DNA of 64,000 nucleotides, from NCBI RefSeq assembly GCF_001434295.1, contig NZ_AZFA01000012.1, forward strand, positions 1-64,000, read 5' to 3'. The stretch comes from Companilactobacillus versmoldensis DSM 14857 = KCTC 3814 (GTDB lineage Bacteria > Bacillota > Bacilli > Lactobacillales > Lactobacillaceae). Shown here piece by piece: positions 8,731 through 17,211 of this stretch (within the stretch, counting starts at the first letter, position 1; each line of letters opens with the position of its first letter). The notes below the pieces were generated by a model, which was given only the letters and a program-made list of their open reading frames with translations, had not been told where the DNA came from and did not search any database. Made by a program: the position numbers and the translations under genes.

Positions 8731-10656
8731 ATGCGGCATAAGAAAAGGAAACTTTTAATGGTTATGCTGCTGAGTATGATTATGATCCTTAGTTTTTTCA
8801 GTACTACAAAGGACTCAGCAGATATAGCTCGAGCAGATGATACTGAAGTAACACCACTTTTCAAACCTAGTCCTGATCCAGTGAAGATTTTATTTGTCTA
8901 CTGGACTTCAGGCTTTACCCTTCAACCAACGAGCCAATATACTTATGTTGGCCAACCGGTGACTTTAAATACTGATACGGTCATAACTTTATTGGATTCA
9001 GTGACAGGACTGTACCGTTACAAATATCAATGGTATGACTCAGCCGATGGCTTAAATTGGGGTGAGACTAATTCGGCAACCAAGAAGGACGTCACGATTG
9101 ACCCGACTGAAGTCGGCACGGTCTATTATCAACAAACTTATACCAGAAATGTTATCTTAGGTGATCGATCCGGTTACTACTCAAAAGTGGCTTCGATCAC
9201 GACTTACCCAGAGCCTAAAGATGCCACAGCAGTTGATGTGACAGTTGATGATGACTATCTGTACAATTCACTTGAAGAACCGGCAACTACTTATGCACGT
9301 GCCAAACCAGATCCATACGACTCGACTGCCAAGCTGAGCTGGTCGATTGATGACACTAGTTTAGCTACGATCGACTCAAAAACTGGTTTGGTAACAGCTA
9401 ACAATTCTGGTAAATCCGGGGTAGTCCATGTTACTGGGACGTTGACCAATAGTGATGATTCAATCGTTGAAGACAGTGAAAAAATCACGATTGGTGGCGG
9501 ACTAAATGACCAAACAGCTAATGAAGGCGATTCGGCAACCTTTAAGATCCTCGGACAGTGGGATGAAAAACCTGAATCGATCGTTTGGCATAAAGTGGCC
9601 AATGGAAAAGACACCACCATCAGTGATGCCAGTGATTTGTCTTACAAAACTCCGGCAACAAGCATGAGTGATGATGGCAGTCAGTATTATGCAGTGATAA
9701 AAATCAGCCAAGATGATGCTAACGGTAAACCTCAAATTACTACTATTACTACTAATAAAGCTAAATTGACCGTTATACCGAGTACTTTGCCAAAAATATC
9801 TTTCAAAAGCAATATTTATAATTTAACTAATGATGATCATAACAGTGATGATACTGGTATCCATGGTGTCATTGCTCAAGATGAAATAGTCATCAAAGGT
9901 TCAGTCAAAGATGAAAATCAGTATTCGGAAATGACTGATGGTCTGATTAAAGTTAAATTACCAGCGAACATGACCCCAACAACAGTTTTGTTGGATGGAC
10001 AAGCATATGATGATTATTCTTTAGTAGCTGATCCGACTGATGCAAACGTTCGGGATCTTCGGATCCATAATATTGATTTTAGTCAAAATAGGAGTCACGA
10101 TTTTGAGATCCAAGTTCCTGCAGCAAGCAATGACAATTTACAGTTTGTCACAACGCCCAGTCTGGATTGGCAAAAGTCTAATGCCAAGGATACCGATGGG
10201 ACTTATTCTGGCAATCCGTTGTCGATGGACTTCTCCGATGATAAATTGACTGCACAAGCAAACGATATTAGTTATGGGACATTGAAGTTCCAAGATGTAG
10301 GTAAAGATATCAATGGGAATGTCAATGGAACGAATAATACTGACAAAAATCTTTTAAGTGTCCAGGATAACCGTCGGAATAAGGTGGCGACACAGATATA
10401 CCTTTCTCAGAAGAACCCATTTAAGGATGGGGAGACCACTTTACCAGCTGAGCTACGCTATTATTATCAAGGGCAGTATCGATTATTGAATGAAAATGAT
10501 ACTTTGATTTCGAGCAGTTCATCAGGAGCTAAGCTCGATTCAGTTGGTAATGATTTGGACCAAGGTTTACGTCTCTACGTTAATCCAGGTAATTTCAGGC
10601 CTGGTAGTTATAGTTCTGACTTAGTTTGGACGATCACTGATGCACCAGAAACATAA
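8731..10656 (+). CDS. Ig-like/WxL-like surface protein (intact paralogue)
   Basis: A 641-aa secreted protein paralogous to the one at 3567. It has a basic N-terminus and hydrophobic core (residues 3-25), a first beta domain beginning PVKILF with YQWYDS, a BIg-like domain (IDSKTGLVTANN, about 210), another Ig-like domain (about 250-350) and a C-terminal WxL-type region. That last region keeps the second WxL motif, GSYSSDLVWTITDAP, at the very end, and a VQDNRR segment, but the tryptophan of the first motif is not there. It lacks an LPxTG anchor, so attachment would be non-covalent. An AAGGAGGA ribosome binding site precedes the ATG. No DUF916 or DUF3324 partner genes are nearby, unlike typical WxL clusters. 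Confidence 0.78.
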   Translation: MRHKKRKLLMVMLLSMIMILSFFSTTKDSADIARADDTEVTPLFKPSPDPVKILFVYWTSGFTLQPTSQYTYVGQPVTLNTDTVITLLDSVTGLYRYKYQWYDSADGLNWGETNSATKKDVTIDPTEVGTVYYQQTYTRNVILGDRSGYYSKVASITTYPEPKDATAVDVTVDDDYLYNSLEEPATTYARAKPDPYDSTAKLSWSIDDTSLATIDSKTGLVTANNSGKSGVVHVTGTLTNSDDSIVEDSEKITIGGGLNDQTANEGDSATFKILGQWDEKPESIVWHKVANGKDTTISDASDLSYKTPATSMSDDGSQYYAVIKISQDDANGKPQITTITTNKAKLTVIPSTLPKISFKSNIYNLTNDDHNSDDTGIHGVIAQDEIVIKGSVKDENQYSEMTDGLIKVKLPANMTPTTVLLDGQAYDDYSLVADPTDANVRDLRIHNIDFSQNRSHDFEIQVPAASNDNLQFVTTPSLDWQKSNAKDTDGTYSGNPLSMDFSDDKLTAQANDISYGTLKFQDVGKDINGNVNGTNNTDKNLLSVQDNRRNKVATQIYLSQKNPFKDGETTLPAELRYYYQGQYRLLNENDTLISSSSSGAKLDSVGNDLDQGLRLYVNPGNFRPGSYSSDLVWTITDAPET

Positions 10657-10660
10657 TTTG

Positions 10661-10704
10661 AGACTAACAATTCATAATTGAATGAATTGTTAGTCTTTTT
10701 TTTG
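10661..10704 (+). terminator. Intrinsic terminator
   Basis: A 14-bp stem (10661-10674 with 10683-10696) and a long T run, 5 nt after the surface-protein stop codon. Confidence 0.9.
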
Positions 10705-10858
10705 TTTTAAAAATAGCGATGACCGTTGATTTGTTAGCACTCACGACATAAAAATAAATAAAATTGTATGACATTTTGAATTTTTTATGAGCGTTAATTT
10801 TGATAATAGCTAATTGTTTGTATAATCTTTTACTTACAAATTGAAGGGAGCTATTAAT

Positions 10859-11833
10859 ATGATTGATGAATCACAAGTAACAACAGACCGTATTTCACTA
10901 GAAAAAGAGGCTTTGGCATTCAGTATCGCCAATGAGACTCATCCACGGATTTACGAGCTGCCAGAAGCTGAAGGCCGTGCTTTGTTGGATGAGGTGCAAA
11001 GCAGCCCAATTAAAAAGGCTAATGTAGATATTGAAGATCGTCAGGTTTCCACGGGGCAATGGGGAGATATCAATGTCCGCATCATGCGCCCAGAAGCAAA
11101 TTATGATGTTTTACCAGTGATCCTTTATCTTCACGGTGCCGGTTGGGTCTTTGGCGGTGCTCATACCCATGACAAACTGATCCGTGAATTGGCAGTCAGG
11201 ACACACTCAGTGATCGTTTTCCCAGAATATTCATTATCACCTGAAGCAAAATATCCAACAGCAATTGAACAAAATTATGCAGTGATGAACTGGTTAGTTG
11301 AACATGCTTCTGAATTGAAAATTGATGCCAGTCGTTTAACAGTCTCTGGTGACAGTGTCGGTGGTAATATGGCAACAGTTATGACGATCATGTCCAAACA
11401 GCGCAAAGGTCCAAAAATTAGTCAACAACTACTTTATTATCCAGTAACTGACGCCAATTTTGAAACAGGCTCTTATAATGAATTTGCGGAAGGCTACTTT
11501 TTAACTAAAGAAGGGATGCAATGGTTTTGGGACAAATACACGAATGATCCTGACCAACGAGCAGAGATCACTGCATCACCATTACGAGCTAGTTTAGAAG
11601 ATTTAAAAGACTTACCTGCAGCAATGATCTTGAATGGTGAAGCCGACGTTTTACGAGACGAAGGTGAGGCCTATGCAAAAAAACTACGTGATGCCGGTGT
11701 AGAAGTGACTCACATGCGTTTTCAAGGAATGGTCCATGACTTCGTCATGGTCAATATGTTAGATAGCTCAAAAGCCACACGAGCAGCCATGGATGTTTCC
11801 ACCAAGTGGCTCAATAAGCGTAATCAAAAATAA
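10859..11833 (+). CDS. Alpha/beta hydrolase (HSL-type esterase)
   Basis: A 324-aa cytoplasmic carboxylesterase/lipase of the hormone-sensitive-lipase group. It has the oxyanion motif HGAGW (about residue 88), nucleophile elbow GDSVGG (Ser about 164), an acid residue in the GEADVLRDEG stretch (about 265) and a catalytic His in GMVHDF (about 297). GAAGGGA lies 8 nt before the ATG at 10859; the in-frame TTG at 10841 is itself part of that site and is rejected. A TTGATA/TATAAT promoter is visible at 10800-10826. It is monocistronic with its own terminator. The natural ester is unknown. Confidence 0.88.
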   Translation: MIDESQVTTDRISLEKEALAFSIANETHPRIYELPEAEGRALLDEVQSSPIKKANVDIEDRQVSTGQWGDINVRIMRPEANYDVLPVILYLHGAGWVFGGAHTHDKLIRELAVRTHSVIVFPEYSLSPEAKYPTAIEQNYAVMNWLVEHASELKIDASRLTVSGDSVGGNMATVMTIMSKQRKGPKISQQLLYYPVTDANFETGSYNEFAEGYFLTKEGMQWFWDKYTNDPDQRAEITASPLRASLEDLKDLPAAMILNGEADVLRDEGEAYAKKLRDAGVEVTHMRFQGMVHDFVMVNMLDSSKATRAAMDVSTKWLNKRNQK

Positions 11834-11854
11834 TTATTTAGCAATTTAAATTAA

Positions 11855-11901
11855 AAAGAGCAGTCAATTCAAGATTTTGATTCTTGATTGACTGCTCTTT
11901 A
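11855..11901. terminator. Bidirectional intrinsic terminator
   Basis: Roughly 19-bp stem with one bulge (11855-11874 with 11882-11900), A-rich on the left and T-rich on the right. It lies between the convergent esterase and PgpA-like genes. Confidence 0.88.
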
Positions 11902-11903
11902 TT

Positions 11904-12434
11904 TTATTCAAGTTTTCCAGTAGCAAAATAGTCGGCTATTTGAGTTTCGTTATGTGCTAACCAACCGCAGGCTGCTGCGGCGATAGCGCCGACTAGATCA
12001 TCTAAGAAGACGTTGATCTTGCCAGTTGATTTGTCATTTAGTTTACCTAAGATACCATGTTTTAACTTATCAACGTAACCGTAGTTAGTTACGGAGACTG
12101 ATCCATAGAGGCTGGATAAGGTGATGGCTAGATTTTCATCGACACCATAGGTAGATTCATCAGTTCGCATGATTCTCTCCATAGGAGCCGATAGCAGGTC
12201 TTTTTCAGCTAAAATATCTAATTCTATTCCAGTCATAATTGCATTTTGGGCTTCACGTTTGTGTAAAACTTTATTGATAGCGTAAATCGCTAATTTTTCA
12301 TCGAGACCGTGAACATATTCTTTTTCCAGGAACATCACGATTTCAGCGATATCTTTCATTTCCACACCGCGTTTACTTAAATTTCTGACGATGTGTTGAT
12401 AGTATTGCTCATTTAATTCAACATCTGATGGCAT
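11904..12434 (-). CDS. Phosphatidylglycerophosphatase A-like protein (YutG type)
   Basis: A 176-aa protein of the PgpA/YutG family. The C-terminal half carries the conserved helix pattern with NVFLDDLVGAIAAA, where the acidic residues would form the phosphatase centre. The N-terminal 80 residues form the extra helical domain found in Gram-positive members. In the family, PgpA removes phosphate from phosphatidylglycerophosphate, but the Gram-positive homologues have less certain activity. The ATG at 12434 has GAAGGGAG upstream; the longer frame does not. It is convergent with the esterase gene. Confidence 0.7.
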   Translation of the reverse strand: MPSDVELNEQYYQHIVRNLSKRGVEMKDIAEIVMFLEKEYVHGLDEKLAIYAINKVLHKREAQNAIMTGIELDILAEKDLLSAPMERIMRTDESTYGVDENLAITLSSLYGSVSVTNYGYVDKLKHGILGKLNDKSTGKINVFLDDLVGAIAAAACGWLAHNETQIADYFATGKLE

Positions 12435-12568
12435 AATAAATCTCCCTTCAAGTGAACCTATGAATAATATAATTTGTCGTAGATCTAAAAAGCAAGTTAT
12501 ATATTTTGAATACATAATAGTTCATTTGGTTTAAAATGTAGACATATGAACAGATATGGGGGATAGAT

Positions 12569-13015
12569 ATGACATTTTATTCGTATGCTTATTTGGTCGA
12601 TCAAAATAAAACACCGAATTTTATTTTCATCATTGCGACGATCATTTTAGCGATAGCCTTACTATTCACGGCCTACCGTTATTATAAAAATCGCAATGAC
12701 AACAAGTATCGTGATCTGTTGATAATTTTTCTTTTCGCAATGGTTTTAGTCGTTGGGATCAATTACAACAATTACGAAAAAGATTTGGATGTTAATAATA
12801 AAACTAATCAAACCATCGAACTGATGGAGTCAATCGCCAAAAACAAGGATGTCTCAGCTAAAAAACTGTATTCAAATAGTTCCACTTTAGCTGAAGGAAT
12901 GCTGATTAAAAATGGCAAGACGATTTATCGAGTATCGTTTGATGATAATCAAAACAGTTATACATTGACCAAGGTTGGCTTAGTCAACAAAGATGATGTA
13001 AAAATACAAAAGTAG
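12569..13015 (+). CDS. DUF3290 family membrane protein
   Basis: A 148-aa protein with two hydrophobic helices (about residues 17-36 and 48-65) and a soluble C-terminal domain with SNSSTLAEGMLIKNGKTIY. It matches DUF3290 proteins, which in lactobacilli are usually followed by a DUF421 gene, as here 10 nt downstream. GGGGGAT precedes the ATG. The pair probably forms a membrane complex. No biochemical function is established. Confidence 0.75.
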   Translation: MTFYSYAYLVDQNKTPNFIFIIATIILAIALLFTAYRYYKNRNDNKYRDLLIIFLFAMVLVVGINYNNYEKDLDVNNKTNQTIELMESIAKNKDVSAKKLYSNSSTLAEGMLIKNGKTIYRVSFDDNQNSYTLTKVGLVNKDDVKIQK

Positions 13016-13025
13016 AGGGTAAGCT

Positions 13026-13655
13026 ATGGATTTATCATATGGAGATTTAGCACTAAAATTCACCGTCGGATTTCTTTTCATGGTCATCCAGATCAATTTA
13101 TTTGGAAAAAGTAATTTGGCACCGACCAATGCCATCGACCAACTACAAAACTATGTTTTAGGTGGCATCGTTGGTGGGATGATCTACAATCAGTCAATCA
13201 CCTTGCTGCAATTTACCATGGTCTTAGTGATTTGGACATTGATCGTCTTCATCGCTAAATTTTTGACTAGTCACAGCAATATCATGAAAAAAATCATTGA
13301 TGGTACACCCTCAGTTATCGTTACTAAGGGGAAAATCGATGTTGACCTGGCTTTGAAAAATGGTCTGACAGCTTCAGATTTAGCTTTTAAACTCAGACAA
13401 GCAGGCGTTTATGATATCCGAGAAGTCAAACGGGCAATTTTTGAGCAAAACGGTCAACTGACGATCGTTATGAAAAATGAAGAGAACATCAAATATCCAA
13501 TCGTTCTGGACGGAAAGATCAATGAGGAAGAATTAGAGATCTTGGATAAAGATGAAGATTGGGTCGAGAAAAAATTAGACGAGAAAGGTCTAAAGGTTTC
13601 AGAAGTATTTTTAGCCAATTACATCAATGGGAAAGTTATCGCTTACAAATATTAA
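13026..13655 (+). CDS. DUF421 (YetF-like) membrane protein
   Basis: A 209-aa protein with two to three N-terminal membrane helices (to about residue 80) and a cytoplasmic alpha/beta domain containing GTPSVIVTKGKID and KLRQAGVYDIREVKRAIFE, the hallmark of the YetF/DUF421 family. It follows DUF3290 in one operon (GAGGGT ribosome binding site inside the intergenic gap). YetF homologues of Bacillus have been linked to membrane and spore properties. The role here is unknown. Confidence 0.82.
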   Translation: MDLSYGDLALKFTVGFLFMVIQINLFGKSNLAPTNAIDQLQNYVLGGIVGGMIYNQSITLLQFTMVLVIWTLIVFIAKFLTSHSNIMKKIIDGTPSVIVTKGKIDVDLALKNGLTASDLAFKLRQAGVYDIREVKRAIFEQNGQLTIVMKNEENIKYPIVLDGKINEEELEILDKDEDWVEKKLDEKGLKVSEVFLANYINGKVIAYKY

Positions 13656-13704
13656 TTCATATACAGCTGACAAGCACCCAGAAGTATATTAAAATTGATT
13701 TGAG

Positions 13705-14082
13705 GTGAAAATAATTAAAAAGTCAATTAAAACAGCTGTTATCAGTAGTGTGCTTGCACTTGGTTTGTTAGGTTCATCAGTTGGTGCTTTAGCTCCTGTA
13801 ACTCAAGCTGCTACAACAGAGACAACAACTGAGTCACAATACCAATTGCCACATGTTGTTAAGATTGAAACGGGAAATTTTTATTATCAGATCAATAAAC
13901 CAATCGGTTTCCAAACCTTAGACGGAATCAGCCCATTGATGCTAATTAATCCGGATGGCATAATTAGAAATTCGAAGGTTAAGGTAACTATGAGCGATGG
14001 CACCGTTTTATTGCAGTTTGGTAAAGATAACGTTTACTACGTTGATGCGAGCCAAGTTACAGTCTTTTCACATGTTCGCTAA
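13705..14082 (+). CDS. Small secreted protein
   Basis: A 125-aa protein with a clear Sec signal peptide (basic KKSIKT, hydrophobic AVISSVLALGLLG, cleavage near TQAAT). It is followed by an 85-aa extracellular domain rich in beta strands (motifs LPHVVKIETGNFYYQ and SDGTVLLQFGKDNVYYV). The family is not recognised. The start is unusual: the only Shine-Dalgarno sequence, TGAGGTG (13701-13707), overlaps the GTG at 13705. It is ideally spaced (6 nt) from an ATT at 13714, which would give MKKSIKT. I annotate the GTG but regard the ATT as a real alternative. Confidence 0.65.
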   Translation: MKIIKKSIKTAVISSVLALGLLGSSVGALAPVTQAATTETTTESQYQLPHVVKIETGNFYYQINKPIGFQTLDGISPLMLINPDGIIRNSKVKVTMSDGTVLLQFGKDNVYYVDASQVTVFSHVR

Positions 14083-14091
14083 ATAATTCTT

Positions 14092-14120
14092 AAAAAAAGC
14101 CGCTTGGCGGTTTTTTTATT
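14092..14120 (+). terminator. Intrinsic terminator
   Basis: CCGC/GCGG stem extended by A-T pairs around a 3-nt loop with a T run, 10 nt after the small secreted protein gene. Confidence 0.85.
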
Positions 14121-14167
14121 TTTTAGACGGGTATGATGTTTATCTAGAGGGAGATGACATTTTAAAA

Positions 14168-14830
14168 ATGAATGGAGATCTAAAAAGACGACTGGGTTAT
14201 TTGATATTTGCCATTATTTTGGATGCTGCGGCAAATGGATTGATGATCGCAAGTAATATGGGAAGCGCCGTTTGGATGGCGTCAGGTGTCAATATATCCA
14301 GTCTGATCCACGTTTCATACGGTAATACATTGTTTGTATACGCAATATTGGTTTCAATTACAAATCAAATTTTATTGAGGAAATTTGATGCACACATTTT
14401 GATCTCCAATTTACTATTTTCACTACCGTTTAGTTATTTAGTTGGATTTTTTACCAATGTTTTCGGGATGTTAAATTTAGCCGACTTGAACATGTTTTGG
14501 CGATTACTATTAGACATCTTAGGATTGATCGGAGTTTCAGCCGGAACATCGATTTATCAACGTTGTAATTTGATTCAACACCCAAATGATGAATTAGCAT
14601 ATCTGTTGAGATTCAAATACTTACACGGTTCAGCTGGGTGGGGACAACTAGTGAGTTACACACCACCAGTAGTTATCATGATTATCTGTTTCATGATAAC
14701 CGGTTCAATTCAATCAGTCGGTATCGGAACGATTTTAGCCATGTTTATTCAAGGAGTGATCATCGGCTGGTCAGATAAATTGATCGTCCCATCACTTAAA
14801 CATCATTTAAGAATCGGAAAAACAAATTAA
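14168..14830 (+). CDS. YczE/YitT-like integral membrane protein
   Basis: A 220-aa protein with five or six hydrophobic helices. The early motif ASNMGSAVWMASGVNI and the DUF6198/YczE-like layout place it in the YczE/YyaS group of uncharacterised membrane proteins. A GAGGGAG ribosome binding site lies about 14 nt before the ATG, further than usual; an in-frame ATT at 14159 would be better spaced. It stands alone between two hairpins. The Bacillus homologue YczE sits beside srfA and affects lipopeptide production, but nothing here points to a specific substrate. Confidence 0.7.
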   Translation: MNGDLKRRLGYLIFAIILDAAANGLMIASNMGSAVWMASGVNISSLIHVSYGNTLFVYAILVSITNQILLRKFDAHILISNLLFSLPFSYLVGFFTNVFGMLNLADLNMFWRLLLDILGLIGVSAGTSIYQRCNLIQHPNDELAYLLRFKYLHGSAGWGQLVSYTPPVVIMIICFMITGSIQSVGIGTILAMFIQGVIIGWSDKLIVPSLKHHLRIGKTN

Positions 14831-14839
14831 AAAAAAAGA

Positions 14840-14950
14840 GCGCACCTTTTCATGGTCAGCTTTCGAGTATTAACGAAGAAATCTCGGTAATCCGCAGTTT
14901 GGATTAGCGAGATTTTGTAGTTAAGCGGAAAAAGTTATGAAAAGGTGCGC
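14840..14950. repeat. Nested inverted-repeat element
   Basis: Perfect 14-bp outer stem (14840-14853 with 14937-14950) enclosing an inner 14-position stem with one mismatch (14880-14893 with 14901-14914). It has A-rich and T-rich flanks, so it could terminate transcription in either direction. At 111 nt it is far longer than the other terminators here. It may be a small structured RNA or a palindromic mobile remnant. Confidence 0.65.
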
Positions 14951-15053
14951 GTTTTTGAAATTTGTAATCGGAACGTAATCGCAAAAAATTTAAAAATCAG
15001 TCGTGACGGTGCTACAATACATATATAAATATTTTTATGGAGCTGATACCAAA

Positions 15054-15293
15054 ATGAAAGATAGTGAACCTAATCCCGGCAATAATCCAGAGGGTGGAGA
15101 AAAGAAATCTCAACCTGGTCAAATAATGTCGATCATTGTAGCCATTGGTGGGACGATATTTTTGTTTTTCTGGTTCCTGCTTTATAAACAACAAAGTAGT
15201 TTGCCAATTTATTTGTACTGCCTAGCACCACTGATTATGTTGCTCGTTTTGAATTTTTCCTTCAATCTAGCTTACAAAGTAGGAAAGAACTGA
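15054..15293 (+). CDS. Small membrane protein of unknown function
   Basis: A 79-aa protein with a hydrophilic N-terminus rich in Pro, Gly, Asn and Glu (KDSEPNPGNNPEGGEKK) followed by two hydrophobic segments (about residues 26-45 and 52-72). The ATG at 15054 with GGAGC upstream is preferred over a GTG at 15003, because TACAAT at 15013-15018 looks like the -10 element and would lie after the GTG. Its stop codon abuts the stop of the convergent acetyltransferase gene. Confidence 0.6.
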   Translation: MKDSEPNPGNNPEGGEKKSQPGQIMSIIVAIGGTIFLFFWFLLYKQQSSLPIYLYCLAPLIMLLVLNFSFNLAYKVGKN

Positions 15294-15725
15294 TTATAAA
15301 TCTTTTCTCATTTCATGATGCAAAATGCCAGCTTCTTCAAATTGGTCGCCAATCGTCTGGAAGCCAAGTGATTCATAAAACTTATGGGCTTGATCTTGAG
15401 CGCCAAGGATAATATATTGATATCCTTGGCTTTTTGCTTGTTTAGAAATAAAATTCAACAATTCAGATGCCAGTCCTTGGTGACGGAACTCTTTCAAAAT
15501 TGCTACTCGTTGAACGTGGACGCCGTTGTCATCAGTTGGGTAGTAGCGAGCGACACCGGCAGCTTGGTCATTTCGATAGAGTACAAAATAAGTGCAATCT
15601 TGTTCACCAGCAACCTTCAATTCTTGAGGGACATTTTGGTCTTTAACAAAAACAGCTTTGCGGATCAGAAGACCATCTTGGTAGATTTGAGAATTCAAGT
15701 CAGTTGATGATTTGATTTTGTTCAT
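15294..15725 (-). CDS. GNAT family N-acetyltransferase
   Basis: A 143-aa single-domain acetyltransferase. The segment AVFVKDQNVPQE (about residues 24-35) is typical of the YjcF-like branch. The acetyl-CoA pyrophosphate loop is RHQGLASELL (about 81-90), and KFYESLGFQTIG forms the C-terminal part. The substrate is unknown. It is tail-to-tail with the small membrane protein without any intergenic base, and no terminator is seen between them. Confidence 0.85.
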   Translation of the reverse strand: MNKIKSSTDLNSQIYQDGLLIRKAVFVKDQNVPQELKVAGEQDCTYFVLYRNDQAAGVARYYPTDDNGVHVQRVAILKEFRHQGLASELLNFISKQAKSQGYQYIILGAQDQAHKFYESLGFQTIGDQFEEAGILHHEMRKDL

Positions 15726-15781
15726 TTGAGCACCTTCTAAAATAGAATAATGATTTAATTATAATTCTTTTTTAAAAAAAA

Positions 15782-15812
15782 ACACAAAAAAAAACAGACC
15801 CAAAGGTCTGCT
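15782..15812 (-). terminator. Intrinsic terminator of fba
   Basis: Short GC-containing stem (15795-15800 with 15805-15810) with a 4-nt loop. On the minus strand it is followed by a run of T. Confidence 0.85.
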
Positions 15813-15832
15813 TTAATATTAGAAGATATCTA

Positions 15833-16702
15833 TTATTTGATAGATGGTGTACCGAACCATTGGATACGTTCTTTAGTAGTATCTGTAATAGCCTTTGCAC
15901 CAGGTGCAAGCAACTTACGTGGGTCATAACCCTTTTCATCAATGTCCAAGTCTTTCTTGTCTTCGATATATTTACGTGTTGCTTTAGCGAATGAAAGTTG
16001 TAATTCAGTATTAACGTTAACTTTTGAGATACCCATTGAAACAGCCTTGATGATTTGGTCCTTAGGAATACCTGAGCCACCATGCAATACAAGTGGTGTA
16101 TCAATAACGTCAGCTAATTCCTTAAGACGGTCAAAGCTTAAGCCTTTCCAGTTGTCAGGGTAAACACCATGAATGTTACCAATACCAACAGCAAGGTAGT
16201 CAACGCCTGTAGCATTAAGTGTCTTAGCTTCTTCAACATCAGCTAATTCACCAAGACCAACGATACCATCTTCTGTACCACCAATTGAACCAACTTCTGC
16301 TTCAACTGAGATACCCTTAGCATGTGCTAATTTAACGATTTCTTTTGTCTTTTCAAGGTTTTCGTCGAATGGTAAGTCATGACCATCGAACATAACTGAG
16401 TTGTAACCAACTTCGATACATTCTTTGGCAGCTTCATAGTTACCATGATCCAAGTGCATTACAACTGGAACTGTAATACCCATTGATTTAACTGTGTCTT
16501 GTACAAGGTGTAGACATAATTCATATCCACCCATATATTTAGCAGCACCCATTGATGTTTGTACCAATACTGGTGTTTGTGTTTCTTGAGCAGCGGCCAA
16601 GATTGAACGTGTCCACTCCAAGTCATTGATGTTAAAAGCACCAACAGCATAGCCACCTTTACGGGCTGCATTGAAAATTTCATTTCCATTTGTTAAAGCC
16701 AT
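15833..16702 (-). CDS. fba: Class II fructose-bisphosphate aldolase
   Basis: A 289-aa zinc-dependent aldolase that splits fructose-1,6-bisphosphate into dihydroxyacetone phosphate and glyceraldehyde-3-phosphate. Visible metal and active-site motifs are HLDHGN (about residue 80), the following EVGYNSVMFDGHDLPF, the GIGNIHGVY histidine (about 178) and LHGGSGIP (about 208). The length is normal for the family. GGAGG lies 9 nt before the ATG. It is a single-gene unit with its own terminator. As a glycolytic gene it suggests a lactic acid bacterium with an Embden-Meyerhof route. Confidence 0.97.
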   Translation of the reverse strand: MALTNGNEIFNAARKGGYAVGAFNINDLEWTRSILAAAQETQTPVLVQTSMGAAKYMGGYELCLHLVQDTVKSMGITVPVVMHLDHGNYEAAKECIEVGYNSVMFDGHDLPFDENLEKTKEIVKLAHAKGISVEAEVGSIGGTEDGIVGLGELADVEEAKTLNATGVDYLAVGIGNIHGVYPDNWKGLSFDRLKELADVIDTPLVLHGGSGIPKDQIIKAVSMGISKVNVNTELQLSFAKATRKYIEDKKDLDIDEKGYDPRKLLAPGAKAITDTTKERIQWFGTPSIK

Positions 16703-16884
16703 TGAAAAAGTCCTCCAATAAATTCATCTTTAGAATACATGACCTATTTTAACGCAAAATCTAAGTAATTTATATATGTTTCTCAAAGTATTCACTAATA
16801 TAGAAATAGTCTAATTCGTGAAATAATCCTAAGGGACAGTGTAGATTAGCACAACCGTCTGATTAGTGCTGATTGAGTTTGTGA

Positions 16885-17064
16885 TTAAAAACTGTAGTAG
16901 GGATAAAATGAAAACGCAACCAGTATAAAGAGGCAAATAAAAATATACCACCAATATTTAAATCCATCTGTTTTGGTAATTGTATTGTAGATGGCCATAA
17001 CTAAGAAAAAAGACGTTAAGGTCAATAAGATCCCCACGCAAATAAGCCAGATAATATTTGTCAT
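16885..17064 (-). CDS. Small two-helix membrane protein
   Basis: A 59-aa protein with two hydrophobic segments (about residues 5-25 and 38-56) separated by a short polar loop (TKTDGFKYWW). The ATG at 17064 is used because GAGGA lies 7 nt upstream; an ATG at 17082 would place this site inside the gene. The family is unknown. It is divergent from wecB. Confidence 0.55.
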   Translation of the reverse strand: MTNIIWLICVGILLTLTSFFLVMAIYNTITKTDGFKYWWYIFICLFILVAFSFYPYYSF

Positions 17065-17211
17065 AAAAAAATCCTCATTCATATATATTTGTATCCATAT
17101 TGAATTGTATCAAGTGTAATTTAAAGTAAACTTAAAACGGTCTGTCAATTAGTAATGGTGGACCCATTTCTGATATACTTCTAATATAATCATCATCTGA
17201 GGTGAATATTG

